From: Actinomyces sp. B33
Lineage (GTDB): Bacteria; Actinomycetota; Actinomycetes; Actinomycetales; Actinomycetaceae
Reading direction: 5' to 3'
Length of the DNA: 64,000 nt
Assembly: GCF_028437565.1 (NCBI RefSeq)
Contig: NZ_JAMRYR010000002.1
Coordinates: 62,001-126,000 of the forward strand
Part shown: piece by piece, positions 36,392 to 45,001 of the stretch
Position numbering within the stretch: the first letter of the stretch is position 1
Layout: each line of letters begins with the position of its first letter
Notes under the pieces: generated by a model
Database searches by the model: none
Told to the model about the DNA's origin: nothing
What the model saw: only the letters and a program-made list of their open reading frames with translations
Program-made: the position numbers and the translations under genes

Positions 36392-36445
36392 ATGGGTCAC
36401 ACAAGACGGGACGCGGGTCACGACCGATCCGGACGCCCGCTCGGC

Positions 36446-36455
36446 AGGAGGTGAT
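36446..36455 (+). promoter_or_regulatory. Isolated full-length Shine-Dalgarno sequence in the hpf leader
   Basis: AGGAGGTGAT is an exact 10-nt complement of the 16S rRNA 3' end (ATCACCTCCT). No ATG, GTG or TTG lies 4-12 nt downstream; the nearest ATG is 23 nt away. The hpf start itself uses a separate TTGGAGGA site at about 36526-36533. Confidence 0.6.
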
Positions 36456-36538
36456 AGCCCAGAGCACGGTCCGGGGCGATGAGGCGCCGGACGACCACTA
36501 CCGCGGGCCAGCCCCGCCGACATCCTTGGAGGAACACC

Positions 36539-37183
36539 ATGGACATCACCGTCGTCGCACGCAACGCCGAGATTCACCCGAATTTCCGCGAATACGTCGA
36601 AGAGAAGACCGCGAAGATCACTCAGTTCTACCCCCGCGCCCAACGCGTCGACGTGGAACTGACCCATGAGCGCAACCCCCGTCAGGCCGACACCGCCGAG
36701 CGCATCGAGATCACCGTCTACGGCAAGGGGCCGATCATCCGGGCCGAAGCCGAGTCCGCCGACCGCTACGCCGCGGTCGACATCGCCGCCGGCAAGCTCT
36801 TCGAACGTCTGCGCCGCATGCACGACCGTGCCAAGGACCACCGCCGCCGCTACCCCCGCGACCTCGACGACCTCGAGATCGTCGAGCAGGTCGACGCCGC
36901 CCCCGAGGCCGCCGAGGAGGAGGCCCCGCCCCTGCGCTCGGCCGAGGACCTCAAAGTCGGCGAGGCCCGCGAGGAGCAGCTCGGGGACTCCCCGATCATC
37001 GTGCGCCAGAAGGTCCACGAGGCCCAGCCGATGACCGTCGACGAGGCCCTCGACCAGATGGAGATGGTCGGCCACCCGTTCTTCCTCTTCGTCGACAAGG
37101 AGACCCACCAGCCGTGCGTCGTCTACCACCGCCACGGCTGGACCTACGGCGTCCTGCGCCTCAACACGACGACCCGGGTCTGA
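36539..37183 (+). CDS. hpf: Ribosome hibernation promoting factor, long form
   Basis: The 214-residue protein has the N-terminal HPF/YfiA domain (1 to about 105: [29 protein letters not shown], basic helix [15 protein letters not shown]) that binds the 30S decoding centre, an acidic linker, and the C-terminal dimerisation domain with [19 protein letters not shown] and [12 protein letters not shown]. Long HPF joins two 70S ribosomes into inactive 100S particles in stationary phase or stress. The ATG is preceded by TTGGAGGA. The gene keeps its conserved place before secA. A strong hairpin follows the stop. Confidence 0.96.
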   Translation: MDITVVARNAEIHPNFREYVEEKTAKITQFYPRAQRVDVELTHERNPRQADTAERIEITVYGKGPIIRAEAESADRYAAVDIAAGKLFERLRRMHDRAKDHRRRYPRDLDDLEIVEQVDAAPEAAEEEAPPLRSAEDLKVGEAREEQLGDSPIIVRQKVHEAQPMTVDEALDQMEMVGHPFFLFVDKETHQPCVVYHRHGWTYGVLRLNTTTRV

Positions 37184-37203
37184 CCCGCGCCCTGCGGCCC
37201 GTC

Positions 37204-37236
37204 GGCGCCCCGGATCCCGCGCGGATCCGGGGCGCC
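37204..37236 (+). terminator. Strong hairpin terminator after hpf
   Basis: GGCGCCCCGGATCC (37204-37217), loop CGCGC, GGATCCGGGGCGCC (37223-37236): a perfect 14-bp stem starting 20 nt after the hpf stop. No T tract. Confidence 0.7.
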
Positions 37237-37354
37237 GCCCGTCGACGAGGCGGCGAGCCCCGCAACCGCCCGATGCGGCATCGGGGGCGGCGCGACCGGG
37301 AGCCGTATGCGATGGGCGAACGGCCCCGGGGTCGAGACTCGGCGAGGAAATTCG

Positions 37355-37360
37355 TAGACT
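37355..37360 (+). promoter_or_regulatory. -10 element for secA
   Basis: TAGACT, with the expected transcription start near 37367, giving a leader of about 50 nt. No clear -35. Confidence 0.5.
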
Positions 37361-37363
37361 GTG

Positions 37364-37385
37364 CGGGTGCGCCTCAGCGCACCCG
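37364..37385 (+). promoter_or_regulatory. Stem-loop at the predicted 5' end of secA mRNA
   Basis: CGGGTGCGC (37364-37372) pairs with GCGCACCCG (37377-37385) around a CTCA tetraloop. The 9-bp stem would form at the first bases of the secA leader, 33 nt before the start codon. It may protect the 5' end or regulate secA. Confidence 0.45.
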
Positions 37386-37418
37386 GGGATCCCCCCGGCC
37401 ATGACGTCAGGAGCGCCC

Positions 37419-40253
<2,835 letters not shown>

Positions 40254-40260
40254 GATCCTC

Positions 40261-40758
40261 CTAGGTCAGTTCGAGGGCGGTGGTGATCCACCGCCCTCGG
40301 CTCTTCTCCATCCGCAGGGCGACGACATGGGGGCCGTCGGGGGCGCTGACGACGACCGCGGCCTCGACGACGCCGGGGCGGATCTCGCAGCTCCGCCAGG
40401 CGGTGGGACGGCACGAGCGCCGAGGAGCCGCCGGGTCGCGGGGGACCCGCAGGCGGGAGACGACCGTCAGCAGCGGGGGGACGAGCCATCGTTGCAATTG
40501 GGAGGTGGGGCGCATGCCGAGGACGGCCTCGACGATCGCCCGCGCCATCGCCGCGGCCCAGGGCCCCGGTTCGGGCAGGGTGGGAACGACCGACTGGGGG
40601 GCGGCGGAGGCGAGCCAGGTGCGCGTCTTCGAGACGGTTTTGATGCTGGCGTCGGTGTCGAGGTCCCAGCGCAGGCACCGTCGTTCGCGCGCGGGCGGGC
40701 GGTGGTGCCCGCTGCGGGGCGCGTGACGGGGGACTGCTGGGGCGAGGAGGGCGGTCAT
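40261..40758 (-). CDS. Rv3235-family protein
   Basis: The 165-residue protein matches the small Rv3235 family, whose core is here WAAAMARAIVEAVLGMRPTSQL followed by RRSCRPTAWRSCEIRPGVVEAAVVV. That region has an NTF2-like feel, with a helix and then beta strands. The first 55 residues are basic, Pro/Arg-rich and probably disordered. The family is restricted to actinobacteria, is often encoded close to secA, and has no assigned function. The ATG overlaps the stop of the LysM gene by 4 nt. It converges on secA only 7 nt away. Confidence 0.78.
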   Translation of the reverse strand: MTALLAPAVPRHAPRSGHHRPPARERRCLRWDLDTDASIKTVSKTRTWLASAAPQSVVPTLPEPGPWAAAMARAIVEAVLGMRPTSQLQRWLVPPLLTVVSRLRVPRDPAAPRRSCRPTAWRSCEIRPGVVEAAVVVSAPDGPHVVALRMEKSRGRWITTALELT

Positions 40759-41504
40759 CGGAGCTCCTGGGGGACGACGAGGGTCGTGCCGGGGTGGATG
40801 AGCGACGGGTCGGCGCCGATGGTCTCGGCGTTGGCGCGGTGGAGGATCGGCCAGGCGCCGGCGATGCGCTCGTCGGAGGCCCCTGCGGGCAGGAGGTCGG
40901 CGCAGAGGGACCACAGCGTGTCCCCGGGGCGGACGAGGACCGTTGGCGCGGACGCCTCCTCCGCCTCCTCGCCGCTGCGGGGCGGTCGTGACGGGGCCTC
41001 CTCCGGCTCGCGTTCGAAGGGGGAGCCGAGGCCGAGGTCCGGCGCGCCGTGCGCGTGGGGCGCGAGCGCGCCCGGGATCGCGTCGACCCGGGCGACGGAC
41101 GGGGGCTGCGGGGAGTCGGCGGGGGCGGACCATGCCCCCGTCACGCCGGCGCCCATCAGTCCCAGGCCGGCCATTGCCCCCGCGGAGGATCGCAGGACGA
41201 CTCGGCGGGCGCCGCTCGTGCCGCAGGCGAGGACGAGGCGGGCGATGGCGGACGAGGCGGCGGCCGGGATCCTGGGGAGCAGGCAGATCCTGGCGACGAG
41301 GGACCACAGGAGGTTCCACGTCAGGAGCGCCCCGACCGCCGAGGCGACGAGGCAGGCCAGGGCGATCTGGGGCCGGGCGGGGGAGATCAGTGGGGCCGTC
41401 CCGATGACGAAGGCGACGAGGGGGATGAGGGCGGGGGCTCCGATGAGCCAGAGGGCCGCTTCGAGGCGGGGCGCGTCGAAGGATGCGGTGACGGGGGTGC
41501 TCAT
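40755..41504 (-). CDS. Membrane protein with C-terminal LysM domain
   Basis: The 249-residue protein has two or three N-terminal hydrophobic helices (about 15-42, 48-72, and 105-125), a Pro/Glu-rich linker and a C-terminal LysM domain (about 188-249) with VRPGDTLWSLCADLL and IHPGTTLVVP. LysM modules bind the GlcNAc-MurNAc backbone of peptidoglycan, so the C-terminus should face the wall. A GGAG ribosome-binding site precedes the ATG, and a near-consensus promoter lies upstream in an AT-rich patch. Co-transcribed with the Rv3235-like gene, it may tether that protein or the membrane to the wall. Exact role unknown. Confidence 0.8.
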   Translation of the reverse strand: MSTPVTASFDAPRLEAALWLIGAPALIPLVAFVIGTAPLISPARPQIALACLVASAVGALLTWNLLWSLVARICLLPRIPAAASSAIARLVLACGTSGARRVVLRSSAGAMAGLGLMGAGVTGAWSAPADSPQPPSVARVDAIPGALAPHAHGAPDLGLGSPFEREPEEAPSRPPRSGEEAEEASAPTVLVRPGDTLWSLCADLLPAGASDERIAGAWPILHRANAETIGADPSLIHPGTTLVVPQELR

Positions 41505-41547
41505 GGCGACTCCATTCGCTCTGATCGTATCGGTTCGTAGTGGATGA

Positions 41548-41577
41548 AGTCTGATAATACTTTTTTGAAGATGTCAA
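41548..41577 (-). promoter_or_regulatory. Near-consensus promoter of the LysM operon
   Basis: On the minus strand TTGACA (41577-41572), an 18-nt spacer, and CAGACT (41553-41548), about 44 nt before the ATG. The surrounding 40 bp hold the only long A/T run in the window (TTTTTT on the plus strand). Confidence 0.55.
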
Positions 41578-41604
41578 GTAGGTGCGGTTCGTTCCTGTTT
41601 ATGC

Positions 41605-41610
41605 GACAGT
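41605..41610 (+). promoter_or_regulatory. -10 element, leaderless gene at 41618
   Basis: GACAGT, 7 nt (GGGGCGT), ATG at 41618. This decides against an upstream ATG at 41582, which would precede the promoter. Confidence 0.5.
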
Positions 41611-41617
41611 GGGGCGT

Positions 41618-42181
41618 ATGGACATGGACCTGTTCCTCGCCGACCTCGCCTCCCGCTTCGACGCCGGGCGGCGCGAGGAGATGGATGGGCTTGTCGGCGA
41701 GCTCGCGGACGCCGAGAGGGCCTCGGTCGATCTCGGCTCGCGCATCCGGGGAGGTCGGGGTGGGCCGCTGACGGTCGTCGTCCGCGGGGGCCGGAGCGTC
41801 AGAGGCCGAGTCCTCGACGCCGCGGACTCCTGGGTCCTCATCCGCGAGGACGCGGGGGACCGCCTGATCCCGGTCTCGGCGGTCTCGGCGGTATGGCCGC
41901 TGGCGACGGCGGCTCCCGGGGAGGGGGTGATCGCCAGGCGGCTGGGGATCGGGCACGTCCTGCGCGCCCTCGCCGACAGGCGCAGCCCCGTGGTCGTCGA
42001 CCACGACGCCGGGCGCCATTGCGGGGTGATCTCAGCGGTCTACGCCGACCACCTGGAGATCGAGGCGTCCGTCGACGCCGGCTCCCTCGACAGCCGCGAT
42101 CGGGATGCGCGGACCCTCATCGGGCTGACGCTGTCGGGGGTGCGGTGCATCGGCGTCGTACGGGACCGGTGGGGGTCATAG
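41618..42181 (+). CDS. Conserved actinobacterial hypothetical protein
   Basis: The 187-residue protein is soluble and begins MDMDLFLADLASRFDAGRREEMDGLVGELADAERASV, an amphipathic helical part. It is followed by beta-rich segments with LTVVVRGGRSVRGRVLDAADSWVLIRED, which resemble a small barrel, perhaps Sm- or PRC-like. I do not recognise a named family and see no catalytic motif. It sits between the LysM operon and an HTH regulator and converges on the latter with a 6-nt overlap of the coding ends. Start chosen from the -10 element 7 nt upstream. Confidence 0.65.
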   Translation: MDMDLFLADLASRFDAGRREEMDGLVGELADAERASVDLGSRIRGGRGGPLTVVVRGGRSVRGRVLDAADSWVLIREDAGDRLIPVSAVSAVWPLATAAPGEGVIARRLGIGHVLRALADRRSPVVVDHDAGRHCGVISAVYADHLEIEASVDAGSLDSRDRDARTLIGLTLSGVRCIGVVRDRWGS

Positions 42182-42391
42182 GCCGTTGACGGCCTCGGCC
42201 TGGCGCCGGCGGGCCGCGGCGTACTGATCCTGGATGTACTGCTCGAGAACGGATTCCTCCACCCGCCACACGCGCTTGCCGCCGACCTGGATCGCCGGCA
42301 GCTCGCCGGAGGACACGAGCGAGCGGGTCGCCGACATCGTCAGGTTGAGGGTCTCGGCGACGTCGGCCAGGGTGAGGAATCGAGGAGCCAT
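42176..42391 (-). CDS. Helix-turn-helix DNA-binding protein (MerR/excisionase type, BldC-like)
   Basis: The 71-residue protein is a winged HTH of the HTH_17/excisionase family: LTLADVAETLNLTMSATRSLV is the helix-turn-helix, and GELPAIQVGGKRVWRVEESVLEQYI the wing and following helix. Free-standing proteins of this type in actinobacteria include BldC, a developmental regulator that binds DNA as head-to-tail arrays; the match is to the fold, and I cannot claim orthology. A GATGAT -10 lies 6 nt before the ATG. Confidence 0.78.
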   Translation of the reverse strand: MAPRFLTLADVAETLNLTMSATRSLVSSGELPAIQVGGKRVWRVEESVLEQYIQDQYAAARRRQAEAVNGL

Positions 42392-42397
42392 GCCCCT

Positions 42398-42403
42398 ATC
42401 ATC
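42398..42403 (-). promoter_or_regulatory. -10 element, leaderless HTH gene
   Basis: Minus strand GATGAT, 6 nt (AGGGGC), then ATG at 42391. Confidence 0.45.
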
Positions 42404-42540
42404 TCACTTGTCCCGGGTTCCCGTCGGATCGTGCCGTCGGCTGTGGATCGTGCCGCTCGGCGCGCGCGGTCGGGCCGGGCGGTGACGAGTGGCATTCGGA
42501 TCCGATTGTGGATAGCGCTCCGCTCCCGGATCGATCCGTG

Positions 42541-42546
42541 CATCAT
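42541..42546 (+). promoter_or_regulatory. Possible -10 element for the SAF-domain gene
   Basis: CATCAT, 7 nt (GGACCCC), then GTG at 42554. If real, an ATG at 42545 inside the hexamer cannot be the start. Confidence 0.35.
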
Positions 42547-42553
42547 GGACCCC

Positions 42554-43183
42554 GTGAAACGCAGACCACGGCCCTTGAGAATCCCCGCGTCGACCCCCGT
42601 GTGGAGGGATCCCCGCCTGGTCGGGGGCCTGCTCCTCGTGGCCGTCTCGATCGGGCTGTGCACGTGGCTCGTCGCAGACGCCCGGTCGGGGGACGCCCTG
42701 TACATGACGACGCGGGCGGTCGCCCAGGGCAGCGTCCTCGACTCCTCGAACACCGTTGTCGTCGAGGCCCGCCCCGGCTCCGACGCCTACGTCGCCGAGG
42801 GGGCGCTGCCGCCCGGAGCGGTCGCCGCCCGGTCGATCGGGGCCGGGGAGCTCGTCGCCCGATCCGCCGTCTCCGAGGAGGCGGACGCCTCGATGCGGCG
42901 CCTCGTCGTCTCCGTCGCCGACGGCCTGCCCGGATCCGTCGAGGCCGGCGACCTCCTCGAACTGTGGTCCCTCCCCGGACGCGCGGCAGGGGGTGCCGGC
43001 ACGGCCGGGTCGGAGCTCGTCGCCGCGGACGTCGCCCTCGTGGCCGTCGTCGACGACTCCTCCTCGGTGGGCCGCGGTCAGCCCCGCATCGAGATCCTCG
43101 TCGACGCCGGGTCGATCGGGCGGGTCCTCGACGCCGTCTCCGGGGCATCGGCCCTGGCGGCCGTCCCGGTGGGCGGCCGATGA
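42554..43183 (+). CDS. SAF-domain membrane protein (CpaB/RcpC-like)
   Basis: The 209-residue protein has a basic N-terminus, one transmembrane helix (about residues 22-40, VGGLLLVAVSIGLCTWLV), and then an extracytoplasmic SAF domain with TTRAVAQGSVLDSSNTVVVEARPG and LPPGAVAARSIGAGELVARSAV, the pattern of CpaB/RcpC pilus-assembly proteins and related chaperones. No other pilus gene is nearby. Its stop overlaps the ATG of a CpaE-like gene, so the pair acts together. In other actinobacteria the same pair occurs without Flp pili. Role unknown. GTG 42554 is preferred over ATG 42545 on promoter grounds. Confidence 0.7.
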   Translation: MKRRPRPLRIPASTPVWRDPRLVGGLLLVAVSIGLCTWLVADARSGDALYMTTRAVAQGSVLDSSNTVVVEARPGSDAYVAEGALPPGAVAARSIGAGELVARSAVSEEADASMRRLVVSVADGLPGSVEAGDLLELWSLPGRAAGGAGTAGSELVAADVALVAVVDDSSSVGRGQPRIEILVDAGSIGRVLDAVSGASALAAVPVGGR

Positions 43184-44487
43184 GCGCGATCCACGGCGTC
43201 GTCGTCCTCCTGGGAGCCGAGGAGGAGGCCGACGTCATCCGCGCCCTCGCCGATCACCGCGACAGCCTCGACGTCGTCCGGCGCTGCGCCGATCTCGCGG
43301 AGATCCGCGCCGCCGCCCGCAGCCGGATCGCCGATCTGGCGGTCCTCGACGCGACCGACCCGGACCTCGACCCGCGCGTCGTCGAGGACCTCCACCGCCA
43401 TGGGATGCGGGTGGTTCTCGTCGTCCCGGGGACGGCGTTCGAACGGGCCGACCGATGCGGCGCCGACGCGCGCGCCGCCGCAGGGGCGCCCGACCAGGTC
43501 GTCGAATCGCTTCTGGCGATCGTCAGGAGCGATGCCGGGCCGGCGTCGTCCATGCGGGAGCGGGGGGCGCACGAGGGTCTTCCCGCACCGCAGGACGACG
43601 ACGCTCCGACGACGGACCCGTTCGACGAGGGCGGCACGATCGACGAGGAGCCGTCTCGGGAGCCGGGCCGTCTCATCGCCGTGTGGGGGACGTCCGGGGC
43701 CCCCGGGCGCTCGTCGATCGCCGTGGCGCTGGCCGACGCCCTGTCGCGTCACGGAGGGGCCCTCCTCGTCGACGCCGACACGTCCAATCCGTCGATCGCC
43801 CACATGCTCGGCCTCGACGTCGACCCCTCCGGGCTGTCTGCGCTGATCCGTCGAGCCTCGAGGGCCGGGGTCTCGGGCCGGGACGTCGGGGGCGTCGCCG
43901 TGAGCGCCGGGGAGGGGCTGGACGTCGTCACCGGATTGACGACTCCGCATCGATGGCGCGAGGCCGGGCCGGCGGGACTCGTCGACGTCCTCGACGCCGC
44001 GCGGACCGCCTCCCCCTGGGTCGTCGTCGACGTCGCCGCGGTCGGTCTCGACGCCGTGCCCGACGACCTGCGGCACCAGGGCTCGCGCGACGACCTGACG
44101 GCGGCGGTCCTGCGCCGCGCCACGGACGTCCTGTGCGTCGTGCGCGGTGACGCTGTGGGGATCCACCGTCTCGGCCACGTGCGCGCGTGGTGGTCGGACT
44201 ACGGGTCGGGTGTCGACCTCAAGGTCGTCGTCAACAGGGTGTCGACGGCCGGAGCCGGGCCCCGCCCCCTCAATGCGATCCAGGCGGCGCTGCGCCCCCT
44301 GCTGGCCGGCAGCGCGGTGCGCGTCGTCCCGGAGGACCCCTCGGTCGTCCGGTCGTGCCTCGAAGCGGCCCCCGTCACCCGCTCGGCCCCCGGGTCCGAC
44401 GCGGCGGCCGCCGTCGAGGAGATCGCCCGGGCGCTCGTCGAGGGGCTCGGATGGGATGCGCCGGCGCGCCGGCGCCATCCGGTGTGA
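43180..44487 (+). CDS. CpaE-like MinD/ParA-family ATPase with altered Walker A
   Basis: The 435-residue protein has an N-terminal receiver-like region (1 to about 115), a linker, and a MinD/ParA-type P-loop domain (about 165-430) starting LIAVWGTSGAPGRSSIAVAL. The canonical KGGxGKT is replaced by SGAPGRS, so both Walker lysines are missing, one replaced by Ser and one by Arg. The later motif ALLVDADTSNPSIAHMLGL is intact. Actinobacterial members of this group often read GAPGRT here, so it is a lineage feature rather than a mutation, and ATP use may differ. It is translationally coupled to the SAF protein. It may localise a membrane complex; the partner is unknown. Confidence 0.75.
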   Translation: MSAIHGVVVLLGAEEEADVIRALADHRDSLDVVRRCADLAEIRAAARSRIADLAVLDATDPDLDPRVVEDLHRHGMRVVLVVPGTAFERADRCGADARAAAGAPDQVVESLLAIVRSDAGPASSMRERGAHEGLPAPQDDDAPTTDPFDEGGTIDEEPSREPGRLIAVWGTSGAPGRSSIAVALADALSRHGGALLVDADTSNPSIAHMLGLDVDPSGLSALIRRASRAGVSGRDVGGVAVSAGEGLDVVTGLTTPHRWREAGPAGLVDVLDAARTASPWVVVDVAAVGLDAVPDDLRHQGSRDDLTAAVLRRATDVLCVVRGDAVGIHRLGHVRAWWSDYGSGVDLKVVVNRVSTAGAGPRPLNAIQAALRPLLAGSAVRVVPEDPSVVRSCLEAAPVTRSAPGSDAAAAVEEIARALVEGLGWDAPARRRHPV

Positions 44488-44493
44488 CACACT
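44488..44493 (+). promoter_or_regulatory. -10 element, leaderless DUF6912 gene
   Basis: CACACT, 6 nt (TTCCGC), ATG at 44500; same hexamer as at 35525. Confidence 0.5.
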
Positions 44494-44499
44494 TTCCGC

Positions 44500-44997
44500 A
44501 TGCGCCTCTACGTCCCCGTCGTCCAATCCGATCTGTCGGCCGAGCTCCCTCCCGCACGCGACGGGTGGGCGGCCGCTCCCGCGGCCGGGACCGATGCCGA
44601 GGGCGTCGAAGTCCTCGAGGACGACGCCCAGACCGAGGCGGCCCTGGCCTCCCTGCTCCTCCTGCGCGACGGGGGCCCCGGAGAGGCCCCCGTGCGGATG
44701 ATCCTGGCGGTCGACGGGCCGGCGGTCCTTGGCGGCGCCGTCGAGGGCGTGGCCCGTGCGACGGTCGGCCCCTACCGGTGGGAGGACGTCGCCGCGATCC
44801 TCGTCGACGGGGACGAGGCCGCGGGCGAGGTGCGCCGGGTCCTGGGGGCCCAGGAGCAGGACGAGGCGGATGAGGCGGTCGCCGCCCTGTGGGATCACGC
44901 CCTCCAGTGGTACGACATCGAGGAGCGCCAGGAGCTGGCCGCCCGCCTGGCCGCGGGCGCGGCGGGTCCGGGCCGGGCCGATCGGTCCGGTCTCTGA
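44500..44997 (+). CDS. DUF6912 family protein
   Basis: The 165-residue protein starts MRLYVPVVQSDLS and has VRMILAVDGPAVLGGAVEG and VGPYRWEDVAAILVDGDEA, followed by an acidic C-terminal helix containing HALQWYDIEERQELAARL. It matches the small actinobacterial DUF6912 family, whose members begin MRVYVP. It is soluble, with no catalytic motif that I can see. It converges on sbcC with 4 nt between the stops. Function unknown. Confidence 0.78.
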   Translation: MRLYVPVVQSDLSAELPPARDGWAAAPAAGTDAEGVEVLEDDAQTEAALASLLLLRDGGPGEAPVRMILAVDGPAVLGGAVEGVARATVGPYRWEDVAAILVDGDEAAGEVRRVLGAQEQDEADEAVAALWDHALQWYDIEERQELAARLAAGAAGPGRADRSGL

Positions 44998-45001
44998 GCG
45001 C

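Larger units (their letters stand above)
36218..36538 (+). other. 321-bp comF-hpf intergenic region
   Basis: No gene is convincing here. The first 165 bp are GC-rich and featureless to my eye. The rest holds the hpf promoter (-10 TATGCT at 36386-36391), two GGGTCAC words 21 bp apart, an isolated strong Shine-Dalgarno sequence at 36446-36455, and the hpf ribosome-binding site. An ATG at 36479 is in frame with hpf and would add 20 residues, but the family starts at 36539. Confidence 0.6.

Noticed and set aside
36451-36500. A leader peptide starting at the GTG inside AGGAGGTGAT
   Set aside because: The GTG is part of the Shine-Dalgarno itself, so it cannot be placed in the ribosomal P site by that sequence.
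36479-36538. ATG 36479 as the hpf start (20 extra residues)
   Set aside because: HPF proteins start at the MDITV strand, TTGGAGGA lies directly before ATG 36539, and the extra residues are unlike any HPF.
37401-37418. ATG 37401 as the secA start
   Set aside because: CAGGAG at 37408-37413 is placed for GTG 37419, and SecA proteins begin with SLFDKIL/SIFDKIL just after the start. It remains possible but less likely.
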